Origin: Prochlorococcus sp. AG-363-M21
GTDB taxonomy: Bacteria > Cyanobacteriota > Cyanobacteriia > PCC-6307 > Cyanobiaceae
Length of the DNA stretch: 32,956 nt
Reading direction: 5' to 3'
Assembly (NCBI GenBank): GCA_003278305.1
Contig: QCFU01000011.1
Coordinates: 1 to 32,956 of the forward strand
How positions within the stretch are numbered: position 1 is the first letter of the stretch; each line of letters begins with the position of its first letter. The position numbers and the translations under genes are program-made. Under the pieces are notes generated by a model. It did not search any database, was not told the DNA's origin, and worked only from the letters and a program-made list of their open reading frames with translations. Shown one piece after another: positions 1-8,103 of this stretch.

Positions 1-529
1 AACCCAGTCCTAATCTGCTTAACCCATGAGCTCCAGTTGTTATTAGATAATCGCCAGGCTTTGCATTAGATCTATGCAACCTTAAAGGACCAGATGATCC
101 AAAAGCGGTGACGCTAATTATTTTTTGTTTACCTTTAGAACAATCACCACCGATTATTTTCCCGCCAAATTGGTCTAACCCTGTTTTCATTCCTGTATAT
201 AGATTATATATCCAATCCCATTTGGTTTCAGGCGGCGTGATCAAAGCAACTGTTACTCCTATTAATTGATTCAATCCACTTGCATTTAGATCAGATATGT
301 TTGCTGCAATTAATTTCCATCCAATATCACAAGCAGTCATTGTGGTCTCATTAAAATGTACATCTTCTACGAGAACATCAGTATTGACTAGTAATTCATT
401 GTTGGAGCATTTTATAATTGCTGTGTCATCGTCAATTTGGCCAATATCCATAAATTCTTTTAATCTATTTAGTATTTCTTTTTCTCCAATTTGAGCAAGT
501 ATTTCGTTTTTTATTGATTTTTTAGCCAT
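1..529 (-). CDS. thiL: Thiamine-monophosphate kinase, 3' part missing (left edge)
   Basis: ThiL phosphorylates thiamine monophosphate to the cofactor thiamine diphosphate with ATP. Only the first 176 codons plus one base lie in the window; the gene runs off the left edge. Visible N-terminal motifs fit the ThiL/PurM-like ATP-binding fold: IDDDTAII near residues 32-39 (family IGDDAA Mg-binding segment), NTDVLVEDVHF, and DIGWKLIAANISD (family DIGWKxLAxNLSD). The ATG at 529 is inside the end of the upstream cyclophilin gene, overlapping it by 8 bp, so the two are probably co-transcribed and translationally coupled. Thiamine synthesis fits a photoautotroph. The family assignment is firm; the missing C-terminus cannot be judged. 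Confidence 0.9.
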   Translation of the reverse strand, partial: MAKKSIKNEILAQIGEKEILNRLKEFMDIGQIDDDTAIIKCSNNELLVNTDVLVEDVHFNETTMTACDIGWKLIAANISDLNASGLNQLIGVTVALITPPETKWDWIYNLYTGMKTGLDQFGGKIIGGDCSKGKQKIISVTAFGSSGPLRLHRSNAKPGDYLITTGAHGLSRLGLG

Positions 530-1598
530 GTTGTTCGAGTTTATCTAAACCTTCAATTACTTTTATAGAAATAATCTCATCATTGACGCCAAGTTCATTT
601 AACACTTCTTCGCCATCAACTACATATCCAAATGCAGCATTTCTTCCATCTATTAAATTTCTACCTGCTGGATTCAACTCTGCTTCATATAAGAAAAAGA
701 AGAATTGGGATGATCCATCATCTAATGCTTGTTCAGAATGAGCCCAGCCTAGTGTTCCTAAAGTTGCAAATGGAAGCGTAGGAGTTTCAGTATATAAACC
801 AAGCTCTTCAAAGGTTTGATTGTAAATCGGCTCTAATTGATTAGGAACTTTTATTTCAAGAGGTACATGTCTTTCTTCATTAGTATTTGGATTGATATAG
901 CCAATTTCTGGTCCTATAGGATCTCCTGTTTGTAAAATAAAGAATTCTTCTGCACGATTGATAGGAAGTTTTTCATAGAAACCTTTTTGAGCTAAATCAA
1001 TAAATGCCCCAGAAGTTAAAGGTGCATTATACCCATCAATAATTGCATTCATTGATCCCTTAGTTGTTTTTATAACCACGCTTGCTCTACCGAGAAGCCT
1101 AGGTAAATCGTCAAATTCACTGGGTATATTAAAAGGAAATTCGCCTGGCAATAGTAAGGCTTCTAAATTGCCTATTTGTTGAAGTGATTTAAATCTAATT
1201 TTAATAAATTCAGATTTATTTTTATCACTTGCTGCTTCATTAAGATTGTCAAGGCTTTCTTTTAGTGAAGAAATAATATCCTCGCCTTGGTTTCTTTTTT
1301 CAAGGGGCAATGATTCTATGATTTTATTTTTTCTATTATTCAGCAAAAATACGCTTCTTGATGTTGTCTTGCTGATTGCAGGCCATCGGCTTCCTCTGAC
1401 CAGATCACTTGTATTTTCAAGTGAATTTTGAAGTTCTCTTAGATCTTTTTGGTCTATTGGTAAAGCTTGTCTCAAAATTGCATATGGATCCTTAATTCGG
1501 TTTCCATTTGGAAGGGCTGCAATTGCAGGATTATCCCAAAACATTACGAATGGGATAAAAAGTGTCAGAATTGCTAGTAGAAAGATTTTTTTTGTCAT
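522..1598 (-). CDS. Exported cyclophilin-type peptidyl-prolyl isomerase (TLP40/AnaCyp-like)
   Basis: Predicted 358-residue cyclophilin that would assist folding by proline cis-trans isomerisation outside the cytoplasm. Residues 1-28 form a signal peptide (basic MTKK, hydrophobic stretch, cleavage near AIA-ALP). Residues about 32-165 are a helical extension, and the cyclophilin domain runs from about 173 to 350, with NRAEEFFILQTGDP (candidate catalytic R215), LGTLGWAHS and SSQFFFFLYEAELNP. An N-terminal helical region ahead of a divergent cyclophilin domain is the layout of plant lumenal TLP40 and its cyanobacterial relatives, so a thylakoid-lumen or periplasmic location is inferred. Its stop overlaps the thiL start by 8 bp. 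Upstream it is divergent from efp, with about 65 bp between the two starts that must hold both promoters. Confidence 0.85.
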   Translation of the reverse strand: MTKKIFLLAILTLFIPFVMFWDNPAIAALPNGNRIKDPYAILRQALPIDQKDLRELQNSLENTSDLVRGSRWPAISKTTSRSVFLLNNRKNKIIESLPLEKRNQGEDIISSLKESLDNLNEAASDKNKSEFIKIRFKSLQQIGNLEALLLPGEFPFNIPSEFDDLPRLLGRASVVIKTTKGSMNAIIDGYNAPLTSGAFIDLAQKGFYEKLPINRAEEFFILQTGDPIGPEIGYINPNTNEERHVPLEIKVPNQLEPIYNQTFEELGLYTETPTLPFATLGTLGWAHSEQALDDGSSQFFFFLYEAELNPAGRNLIDGRNAAFGYVVDGEEVLNELGVNDEIISIKVIEGLDKLEQHG

Positions 1599-1663
1599 GT
1601 GATGTTTAAGTCACATCTATGACTTTCGCACAGTTCTATGATCTCTTGGAAGGAAAAGCGGAA

Positions 1664-2224
1664 ATGATTTCAAGTAACGACTTCCGCACAGGTACTACTA
1701 TTGAATTAGATGGTGCTGTTTGGCGGGTAATCGAGTTTTTGCATGTTAAGCCTGGTAAAGGCTCTGCATTTGTTCGAACTAAGCTAAAAGCAGTTCAAAC
1801 TGGAAATGTAGTAGAAAAAACATTTAGAGCTGGTGAAATGGTTCCTCAAGCTTTGCTTGAAAAATCTGTTCTTCAGCACACTTATATGGAATCAGGTGAT
1901 TATGTTTTTATGGATATGAGTAGTTATGAAGAAACAAGATTAACAGCAGAACAAATTGGTGACAGTAGAAAGTATCTTAAAGAAGGAATGGAGGTTATAG
2001 TAGTGTCCTGGAATGAAAAACCACTTGAAGTGGAATTGCCGAATTCTGTTGTACTTGAAATAAAAGAGACAGATCCTGGGGTTAAAGGTGATACTGCTAC
2101 AGGGGGTACTAAACCAGCTATTCTTGAAACTGGTGCACAAGTAATGGTTCCTTTATTTATTTCAGTAGGTGAGAAGATCAAAGTAGATACACGTAATGAT
2201 AGTTATCTAGGTCGGGAGAACTAA
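1664..2224 (+). CDS. efp: Translation elongation factor P
   Basis: EF-P relieves ribosome stalling at polyproline stretches by binding between the P and E sites. The 186-residue product beginning [10 protein letters not shown] has the usual family length, and the domain I loop VKPGKGSAF carries the lysine (K32) at the position modified in many bacteria. The reading frame is open further upstream to an ATG at 1619, but the family N-terminus is S/T-NDFRxG, and GGAAGGA lies about 9 bp before 1664, so 1664 is preferred. The stop codon overlaps the accB start (TAATG), the efp-accB coupling common in bacteria. Protein modification enzymes are not in the window. Confidence 0.95.
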   Translation: MISSNDFRTGTTIELDGAVWRVIEFLHVKPGKGSAFVRTKLKAVQTGNVVEKTFRAGEMVPQALLEKSVLQHTYMESGDYVFMDMSSYEETRLTAEQIGDSRKYLKEGMEVIVVSWNEKPLEVELPNSVVLEIKETDPGVKGDTATGGTKPAILETGAQVMVPLFISVGEKIKVDTRNDSYLGREN

Positions 2225-2724
2225 TGACAATGCATTTAGATCACGATGAACTTCACCGCTTATTAGCCACTTTGGCTGAAAGTGATATCCAAGAATTTTG
2301 TTTAGAAGGTGAAGATTTTCGACTAGAAGTAAAAAGGAATTTAATAGGACCTTCTCAGGCAGGTTCTTTCGAACAATCTCCTTCAGTTGCTGAAACCCCA
2401 CAATCTTCCCCTCAAGTAATTGTTGAGCCTATTGCAACATCCCCTGGCAATCCCCCTCCTGCGGTAGCCTCCTCTCGATCTGAATATGTAGAAATAACAG
2501 CTCCTATGGTTGGGACATTTTATCGAGCTCCTGCCCCTGGAGAGCCATCTTTTGTAGAGGTTGGATCTCGTATAACTGTTGGCCAAACAGTTTGTATTCT
2601 TGAAGCAATGAAGTTAATGAATGAATTGGAATCTGAAACTAGTGGAGAAGTGATTGAAATCCTTGTAGAGAATGGAACCCCAGTAGAATTTGGCCAAGCC
2701 TTAATGCGAGTTAAACCTGCTTAA
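2224..2724 (+). CDS. accB: Biotin carboxyl carrier protein of acetyl-CoA carboxylase
   Basis: This is the 166-residue BCCP subunit that carries CO2 on biotin between biotin carboxylase and carboxyltransferase in the first step of fatty acid synthesis. The N-terminal helical region (about residues 1-40) is followed by a Pro/Ser/Ala-rich linker (about 41-86) and a biotinyl-lipoyl domain (87-166). The biotinylation motif EAMKLMNE places biotin on K130. The start overlaps the efp stop as TAATG; a second ATG two codons later is an alternative start. The gene ends 1 bp before the convergent pdxA stop, leaving no room for a dedicated terminator. Confidence 0.95.
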   Translation: MTMHLDHDELHRLLATLAESDIQEFCLEGEDFRLEVKRNLIGPSQAGSFEQSPSVAETPQSSPQVIVEPIATSPGNPPPAVASSRSEYVEITAPMVGTFYRAPAPGEPSFVEVGSRITVGQTVCILEAMKLMNELESETSGEVIEILVENGTPVEFGQALMRVKPA

Positions 2725-2725
2725 A

Positions 2726-3736
2726 TTAATTAGATAACTCTAAAGCTGCATGTAATGCTGCCAACATGCTTTCAGCATTTGCTATTCCTTTGTCAGCAAT
2801 ATCAAAAGCTGTCCCATGATCTGGAGATGTTCTTATAAAAGGCATTCCTAAAGTTGTATTTACTGCTAAATCAAAGGCGAGCATTTTCACAGGAATTAGT
2901 CCTTGATCATGATATAGGGCAAGGATTCCGTCAGGAGAATTGTTGTCGGCAAAATTATTCCATGCTTTTGTTGACGAAATCCAGCAAGTGTCTGGAGGGA
3001 TTGGGCCTTTTAACAAGATATTTGGATTTTTTTGTCGCCATTCTTCAATTATTGGAATCATCCAGTTAATTTCTTCTGAGCCAATTTTTCCTTGTTCCCC
3101 TGCATGTGGATTTAATCCAGCAATGAATAATGTAGGTTTTGGATTAAATCGCAAACAGAAATCTAAAAGGACGTTCAATTTGGAAAATATTAATTCTGGA
3201 GTTAGTTTTGTTGCAACCTTGTTTAATGGAATATGAGTCGTAGCAAGAAGAGTATTTAATCTCCATCCATTATGAGGAGACTTTGCTGTAAAAAGCATAG
3301 AGGGACTTTTTGTTTTTGTTAATTCTCCCAAACGTTCTGTTTGTCCTGGATAGTTATAGCCAGCTTGATTCCAAAAATATTTAGATATAGGTGCTGTTAC
3401 CAGAGCTTTTGCATTACCTTTAAGAACTAATTGAGTTGCATGTGTTAGCCATATAAAACTTGCATGCCCAGTTTTTTTGTTTGGCATTCCAAGCTTGATT
3501 TTTCCAAGATATGGAATGTCTTCAAATATGAGATCGTTGGGATTTGCTAAATCTTTAACTCCTTTGCTTTTGAGGTTTGTATAGATATTTTCAACAGTTT
3601 GTTTGCAACCAACTAACAAAGGTTGCATATTTTGATGCAAGTCTAAGGATCCTAACGCTTTGAGTGTTACCTCTATCCCTATTCCTGCAGGGTCACCTAA
3701 TGAAATAGCTATTCTTTGATTTTTATTTGTTGTCAT
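2726..3736 (-). CDS. pdxA: 4-hydroxythreonine-4-phosphate dehydrogenase
   Basis: PdxA oxidises 4-phosphohydroxy-L-threonine with NAD+ in the DXP-dependent route to pyridoxal phosphate. The 336-residue length is typical. The start MTTNKNQRIAISLGDPAGIG carries the GDPAGIG motif, and the three expected metal-ligand histidines are present: H168 (TTHIPL), H211 (NPHAGEQG) and H276 (LYHDQG). RTSPDHGTAFDIA near the C-terminus is the usual family ending. The start codon shares the CATG at 3734-3737 with a small divergent ORF on the other strand, so the promoters of the two genes would lie inside each other. Confidence 0.95.
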   Translation of the reverse strand: MTTNKNQRIAISLGDPAGIGIEVTLKALGSLDLHQNMQPLLVGCKQTVENIYTNLKSKGVKDLANPNDLIFEDIPYLGKIKLGMPNKKTGHASFIWLTHATQLVLKGNAKALVTAPISKYFWNQAGYNYPGQTERLGELTKTKSPSMLFTAKSPHNGWRLNTLLATTHIPLNKVATKLTPELIFSKLNVLLDFCLRFNPKPTLFIAGLNPHAGEQGKIGSEEINWMIPIIEEWRQKNPNILLKGPIPPDTCWISSTKAWNNFADNNSPDGILALYHDQGLIPVKMLAFDLAVNTTLGMPFIRTSPDHGTAFDIADKGIANAESMLAALHAALELSN

Positions 3737-3914
3737 GTTGCGTTTGTTGTTATTTATTTTTGTTTTTTATGGAATCTTTACTGGACTGAAAGATGGTTGG
3801 CTAATAATTAAATGGAGCTACTTATTACATCATGCTGGATTTTCACAAACTCAACCTGATAAGCCTATAAATTGGAATCAATTTTTAATTAAGCAATTTC
3901 AAAATGGTGATTAA
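3735..3914 (+). CDS. Small membrane protein, 59 residues, unknown
   Basis: I do not recognise this ORF. It starts with ATG inside the CATG shared with the divergent pdxA start and ends TAA at 3912-3914, overlapping the convergent epimerase stop by 4 bp, so it exactly fills the gap between two genes. The product begins MLRLLLFIFVFYGIFTGLKD, one good hydrophobic segment (residues about 2-18), followed by an amphipathic stretch with W23, W27 and HHAGFSQTQPDKPINW. Exact gap filling and the plausible membrane anchor argue for a real gene in such a compact genome. No ribosome-binding site is clear, because its upstream region is pdxA coding sequence. The chance-ORF alternative remains open. Confidence 0.55.
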   Translation: MLRLLLFIFVFYGIFTGLKDGWLIIKWSYLLHHAGFSQTQPDKPINWNQFLIKQFQNGD

Positions 3915-4828
3915 TTAGAATATTTTGTTTTTTGTTCAGTTGTTTTTAGTAAACAGTCTTTAAGGCCTGATTTATAGTCTGGATGAATTAACGAGTAACC
4001 CATGCTTTTGCACAAAATTTTATTTGATATTTTTCTATTCTCTAGCCAGAATGAAAGTGCCATTGGACTCATCTCTTGAGATGCAATTTCGAAAGGTTCA
4101 ATTAAAGGTAGTTCAGTGCCAAGAAGATTGGCCGCATATTCCATTACTTCTAGATTTGATGCAGGTAAATTATCTGCCAAATTAATAATTTTTGGACATT
4201 TTCCTTGAGCATATAAATTTATTAAATGAATAATTGCTCCTGCAATATCATCTATATGTATTCTTGAAAATACTTGTCCAGCCTTATCAACAGCTTTAAT
4301 ACTTTTTTTTTTGTATGCGTCGAGAGTAGATCGTCCTGGCCCATATATCCCTGGTAATCTAAGTATTTGAATAGGGAGGCCTGTATCTTCCCATGCTTGT
4401 TCACAGGCTAGCCTTCTTATACTTCTTAATTGTTTAGGCCTAGGCGTATCATTTTCCGAAACCCAGTTCCCTTGGCAATCTCCATATACTCCTGTTGTTG
4501 ATAAATAACCCACCCATTTTAAAGACATTTCTAAAAATTCTTTTCCTAAGTTAATTAATACTGGATCTTCACCATTCGGTAATGGCGGTATGCAGCTAAT
4601 AACATGAGTGACTCCATTTAGAATTTTTTTTGATTTAATAAATTTTTTGTTACTGTCATATTCAAAGTCTGCACCTTTGCTTTCAAGATTTCTTCTGCTG
4701 CAAAGGACTTCTGCTCCTAAACTTCGTGCAATTTCAGCTATATGCTGACCTGTAAAGCCTCCGCCAAAAATGAGAATTTTGGAATCTTTGGGAAAAGGGA
4801 TAGACCTCTTGACAACATCGTCTAGCAT
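3911..4828 (-). CDS. Atypical SDR / NAD-dependent epimerase-like protein (YeeZ-like)
   Basis: This 305-residue Rossmann-fold protein belongs to the extended or atypical short-chain dehydrogenase group. FGGGFTGQ at 21-28 is the nucleotide-binding glycine motif, HVISCIPP (75-82) follows strand 4, and YLSTTGVYGD (108-117) matches the SSTSVYGD signature of YeeZ-like proteins. RLPGIYGPGRS and RIHIDDIAGAI are typical C-terminal epimerase motifs. The classical YxxxK catalytic pair is not evident where expected (RRLACEQAW instead), as in atypical SDRs, so the reaction and substrate are unknown. It is transcribed away from the small ORF at 4869-5078, and its stop overlaps that of the 59-residue ORF. 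Confidence 0.8.
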   Translation of the reverse strand: MLDDVVKRSIPFPKDSKILIFGGGFTGQHIAEIARSLGAEVLCSRRNLESKGADFEYDSNKKFIKSKKILNGVTHVISCIPPLPNGEDPVLINLGKEFLEMSLKWVGYLSTTGVYGDCQGNWVSENDTPRPKQLRSIRRLACEQAWEDTGLPIQILRLPGIYGPGRSTLDAYKKKSIKAVDKAGQVFSRIHIDDIAGAIIHLINLYAQGKCPKIINLADNLPASNLEVMEYAANLLGTELPLIEPFEIASQEMSPMALSFWLENRKISNKILCKSMGYSLIHPDYKSGLKDCLLKTTEQKTKYSN

Positions 4829-4868
4829 GAGTACAAATGTATTACTGACTTAGATAAGGATTGGAGAT

Positions 4869-5078
4869 TTGCTTTTTCATTATTCTGCTACCAAAGTAAT
4901 CGTATTTCCTAAGCTTAAAGGTTCTTCTTCAGTTGATGAATCAAATCCTTGCTGTTTTGTTTTGTTAATTGTTGTATTCATGATTTTTTGTTCAAGTTTG
5001 GTTGCGTCTGATAATCCTATGCAGATGGCTTCGATTTGTGAAAAACATAACTCAGTTAAAGCATGTCAAGTGTGGTGA
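4869..5078 (+). CDS. Possible small exported protein, uncertain start, maybe frameshifted
   Basis: Tentative. The open frame starts only with TTG at 4869; the first ATG in frame is at 4980 and would give 32 residues. The protein-like part is a hydrophobic stretch CCFVLLIVVFMIFCSSLVA followed by SDNPMQMASICEKHNSVKACQVW's two-cysteine tail, which looks like a signal peptide plus a tiny secreted peptide. An ATG at 4936 in the neighbouring frame gives MNQILAVLFC and then stops; joined to this frame by a single-base shift near 4957-4965 it would make a conventional signal peptide. The gene ends 6 bp from the convergent HNH gene. Function unknown. Confidence 0.35.
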   Translation: MLFHYSATKVIVFPKLKGSSSVDESNPCCFVLLIVVFMIFCSSLVASDNPMQMASICEKHNSVKACQVW

Positions 5079-5084
5079 AACTAT

Positions 5085-5495
5085 TTAAGCGATTTGTAAG
5101 TCCCAATCTTCTTTGGAATCATTTATTGATTTTGTAAAACTTTCTTCTTCTAATGGTTGTGCCCATTCAAGCAACCTAATTGCTAATCGCAAATCTCCAT
5201 CAATCCATGCTCTTATTGCCATCGCTCTTCTAGGGTCATAAAAACGTTGACGTCTATACCAATTAAATACATCAGTATCAGATTTATCGCCATTGCATGC
5301 AAGACAAGCTGGAACACAATTTTCTGTGACACTTAACCCTCCTTTGCTTCTTGGAAGAATATGGTCTATCGATTCAGACGCCTGGCCACAGTAAATACAA
5401 CTTTTCCCAGTAAAACTATGGAGTGATTTTCTCCAGCGTCGCACACGTAGCTTGGGACAAAAATCTTCTAGGAAAACTGCATCCCTGTTTTGCAT
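5085..5495 (-). CDS. HNH endonuclease family protein
   Basis: A 136-residue protein with a compact zinc-bound HNH nuclease fold: C33-x2-C36 and C64-x2-C67 are the zinc pairs, D44-H45 (SIDHILPRSKGG) supplies the general base histidine, and N60-C-V / C67-N68 complete the motif. The C-terminal 60 residues (WYRRQRFYDPRRAMAIRAW, then an acidic tail) are a family extension of unknown role. It stands alone with no restriction methylase, group I intron or CRISPR partner nearby, so it looks like a domesticated housekeeping nuclease rather than part of a defence system. Substrate unknown. Confidence 0.85.
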   Translation of the reverse strand: MQNRDAVFLEDFCPKLRVRRWRKSLHSFTGKSCIYCGQASESIDHILPRSKGGLSVTENCVPACLACNGDKSDTDVFNWYRRQRFYDPRRAMAIRAWIDGDLRLAIRLLEWAQPLEEESFTKSINDSKEDWDLQIA

Positions 5496-5598
5496 CCGAG
5501 TATCTCGGTTAGATGAATTGTGCCGTGAGCTTTGATTAAGTCAATCATTTATTGAATTTTGTGGTCTAATTATTTGATAATGTATTTGGAATCAATAA

Positions 5599-5985
5599 TT
5601 AATAGCTATATCTGTCTTTCTTGCTACTTGTTTGGGGTGCATTGTCTGATTTAGAGGTATAAGTGTTTTGGTTTTTACCATCAGGATATAAATCACCTAG
5701 ATAAGCAACACAATCTTTAAATTTGTTTGGATTTCTGACAACTGCCTCAACTATCATGCTGGCAGCTTGTCTTGGAGATGTTTTAAATAAACCTTGTTTT
5801 TGGACTTTAATAGATTGATATGCTGCTATCCAGCTTGATTCGTGGTCATTGCCTCCATCACGCATGACACAGTAGATGTCCGCACCAACTCCAGCCCCTG
5901 CATAGGAAGCTGTGTTGAGTGCATAAAATGAGCCAATACAAAGAAAGCCTAAAGAGACAAAAGCTTTCTTATTGATTTTGAACAT
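5599..5985 (-). CDS. Small exported protein of unknown function
   Basis: I do not recognise a function. The 128-residue product has a clear signal peptide (MFKINKKAFVSLGFLCIGSF then cleavage near SYA-GAG, residues about 29-30). The mature part has a GADIYCVMRDGGNDHESSW segment and a second cysteine at KDCVAYLGDLYPDG, which could form one disulfide, and a helix-rich middle (AASMIVEAVVRNP). The last 25 residues are Ser/Asn/Lys-rich and probably disordered. This general form resembles small secreted proteins common in marine picocyanobacteria (possibly the DUF6554 group, unverified). It is a single gene with 103 bp and 363 bp gaps on either side. Confidence 0.7.
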   Translation of the reverse strand: MFKINKKAFVSLGFLCIGSFYALNTASYAGAGVGADIYCVMRDGGNDHESSWIAAYQSIKVQKQGLFKTSPRQAASMIVEAVVRNPNKFKDCVAYLGDLYPDGKNQNTYTSKSDNAPQTSSKKDRYSY

Positions 5986-6348
5986 GATTTTTATTTCTAG
6001 TTCTTATCGCTAACTTATCTAGGTATTTGACTATGTCTAGCTTTCTTAGGAATTGTAAGTAGAATTAAGCCTATTTTTGTCTACAAAGTCTTTACAGTAG
6101 CTTTTTGTGTCATTCTTGCTAATCACTTTTCAAACCAGATTTTAGAGAACAATAGCAATTTTAAAAATGAGTTTAGTGATCCATGCGATGGTTAGAAAAA
6201 TAATAACTACTTATTTGATTAGAGTGTTTTAGCAATTTTTCTTCTTTTGGATATTAGGAATGCATGGCATTATATTTTTTCTCAGGCATTAAGACTTGAG
6301 TCTTCTTGATTTATGTGTTGTTATCAGTGAAAGTTTTGGCTTTATTAA
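5986..6348. other. 363-bp AT-rich intergenic gap
   Basis: This gap lies between two divergently transcribed genes and should hold both promoters. No ORF longer than about 21 codons is convincing (ATG near 6168 gives a 21-residue peptide). The only clear symmetry is a perfect 14-base palindrome-like element AAGACT-TG-AGTCTT at 6291-6304, about 45 bp before the 6349 start, which could be an operator half-site pair or chance. No RNA gene was recognised. Confidence 0.5.
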
Positions 6349-6651
6349 ATGGCATCTTCTTGTTCATTCAGAATCACTAGAACTGCTGAAGATCTTGCAC
6401 AGACATTGACAGCTATTTCGCAACGTCTCGTGAAATTGGAGCAGCGCTTAGAAGCTCTTGAACTTCAGTCCACCCAAACTAGGGGAGAGCAACAATCAGA
6501 TGAAGAAATCGTTATGCTTGATGGAGTCGATCAATTGTTAGAAGAATGCAAAGGGCTGTTAAATACATCTGCTCCTGAAGGATCTATTGAAGAACAATCA
6601 GATCAATATTGGGAAGAACATAGGGAAAATCAAGATAATATTGCTGCCTAG
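6349..6651 (+). CDS. Small coiled-coil protein of unknown function
   Basis: The 100-residue acidic product has an N-terminal heptad-like helix from about residue 12 to 45 (AEDLAQTLTAISQRLVKLEQ continuing RLEALELQ), with hydrophobics every 3-4 positions, predicting a coiled coil and likely dimerisation. The second half is strongly acidic (DEEIVMLDGVDQLLEECKG, then EEQSDQYWEEHREN) and lacks any signal peptide, so it should be cytoplasmic. No catalytic motif is visible. The ATG at 6349 is the only reasonable start. It stands alone between a divergent and a convergent gene. Function unknown; a regulatory or scaffold role would be guesswork. Confidence 0.7.
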   Translation: MASSCSFRITRTAEDLAQTLTAISQRLVKLEQRLEALELQSTQTRGEQQSDEEIVMLDGVDQLLEECKGLLNTSAPEGSIEEQSDQYWEEHRENQDNIAA

Positions 6652-6862
6652 CTATCTTCTAGACGATCAATTACAAATTAAGAAGAGGTTTGATTTTTTG
6701 ATCTCAATTTCTAGTATTGGGTTTAAAAAGTTAGAGTTTTTGAGATGAATTCTAATAATTATATAAAATATCTTTATCAATTTAGCTCAGGAGATATTTT
6801 TTATTGAGAACATACAGATACTTTTATTTTGAATAAATAGTTTAATTCTAGCAGTGAATACT

Positions 6863-8014
6863 TTATAAACTTTTTAATAAAATTTCTGAGGCCACAGCAA
6901 CACCTTTGCCTATTGGTGCTTTTAATTTACCTAATTTATTTAAAGTTGCTTCTATAGCAGAGATAGCTGTGAGTATGTCTCGGTCATTAACAAATCCAAG
7001 ATGACCTATTCTAAATATTTTACCTTTCAGATGATCTTGGCCACCAGCTAGTAGAATATCAAAATCATCTTTAATAGATTTTCGAATAATTTCTGCATCA
7101 ATTTCTTTTGTTGATATAGCTGTAATAGATGGACTACTATTATTTTCATCTGCAAAAAGTGATAAACCCATTGCCTTTATTGCTTCTTGAGTTGCTTTTT
7201 TATGTCTTTTATGACGATTAAAAATATTTTCAAGACCTTCTTCTTGCATCATTTTCAATCCTTCAAGTAGTGCGAAATATAGATTCACACCAGGAGTAAA
7301 TGGGTTGCTATTTTTGTCGCCTGCTTTTTTGTATGAACTTAAGTCTAAATAGAATTTAGGAAGGTTAGATTCCATATTTGCGTCCCATGCTTTTTGACTC
7401 ATTGCAACAAAGCTGAGTCCTGGTGGCATCATGTAACCTTTTTGAGATCCTGATGCAATTACATCTATTCCCCAATCATCCATAGGAACATTGCATGCTC
7501 CTAAACTTGTAACACAATCTGCAATCATGATTGCTTTTGGATGCGTCTTTACATAATTACTAATTTTTTGTAGATCATTTATGACTCCTGTAGATGTTTC
7601 AGAGTGAGTAATAATTACGGCGCGAATATCTTTGTCATTCTCAAGAATATGTTTAAATTCTTCTGGATTGAGAGGCTTTCCCCATGTGGCTTTTATAACC
7701 TCAACTTTTAATCCATAAGCTTTCGCAACTTTTACCCATCTTTCTCCAAATTTGCCATTTTCTCCACATATAACTTTATCTCCATGACTCAGCGTGTTAA
7801 TAATGCCAGCTTCCATAGCTGCAGTTCCGCTACCGGTGATTGATAGCACATCTCCTTTTGTTTGATGTAGCCACTTAAGCATTTCTGTGGTTTGCCGGAC
7901 TATTTCTTGAAACTCAGGGGTTCTATGTCCTATAGGGTGTTTTGCTAGTGCTTGTAGTACTTTTTCTGGGACTGGTGTAGGCCCAGGAATCATGAGAGTA
8001 AGTTTTTCTTTCAT
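6863..8014 (-). CDS. Class V aminotransferase, serine-pyruvate / alanine-glyoxylate type
   Basis: PLP-dependent class V aminotransferase of the serine:pyruvate / alanine:glyoxylate group, expected to handle glyoxylate from photorespiration or serine turnover. Key features in the 383-residue product: IPGPTPVPEKVLQAL at the N-terminus, SGSGTAAMEAG (phosphate cup), DCVTSLGACNVPMDDWGID (PLP-binding Asp), and the Schiff-base lysine K192 in SGSQKGYMMPPG. The frame is open to a TTG five codons upstream (8029), but the ATG at 8014 has GGTGA about 8 bp before it and starts directly at the conserved KLTLMIPGPTP, so 8014 is preferred. It is divergent from cbiD with an 89-bp shared upstream region. Exact substrate pair not determinable from sequence. 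Confidence 0.9.
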   Translation of the reverse strand: MKEKLTLMIPGPTPVPEKVLQALAKHPIGHRTPEFQEIVRQTTEMLKWLHQTKGDVLSITGSGTAAMEAGIINTLSHGDKVICGENGKFGERWVKVAKAYGLKVEVIKATWGKPLNPEEFKHILENDKDIRAVIITHSETSTGVINDLQKISNYVKTHPKAIMIADCVTSLGACNVPMDDWGIDVIASGSQKGYMMPPGLSFVAMSQKAWDANMESNLPKFYLDLSSYKKAGDKNSNPFTPGVNLYFALLEGLKMMQEEGLENIFNRHKRHKKATQEAIKAMGLSLFADENNSSPSITAISTKEIDAEIIRKSIKDDFDILLAGGQDHLKGKIFRIGHLGFVNDRDILTAISAIEATLNKLGKLKAPIGKGVAVASEILLKSL

Positions 8015-8103
8015 CACTAAGTTCACCAAAAGAGTTATTTTAAAAAATTATCCACGCAATTTCTTTTATTTTTACTTCTTCTCTTGATTCTAAAGAATTC
8101 ACG

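Noticed and set aside
1619-1663. Longer efp start at ATG 1619
   Set aside because: It adds 15 residues absent from the EF-P family; the internal ATG gives the canonical SNDFRTG start.
5085-5495. HNH gene considered as part of a restriction, CRISPR or IscB-type system
   Set aside because: No methylase, repeat array, RuvC domain or guide RNA is near; the protein is a lone small HNH domain.
6665-6703. GATCAA / TTGATC inverted repeat after the 6349-6651 gene
   Set aside because: Only six pairs across a 27-nt loop with no stable stem; not a credible terminator.
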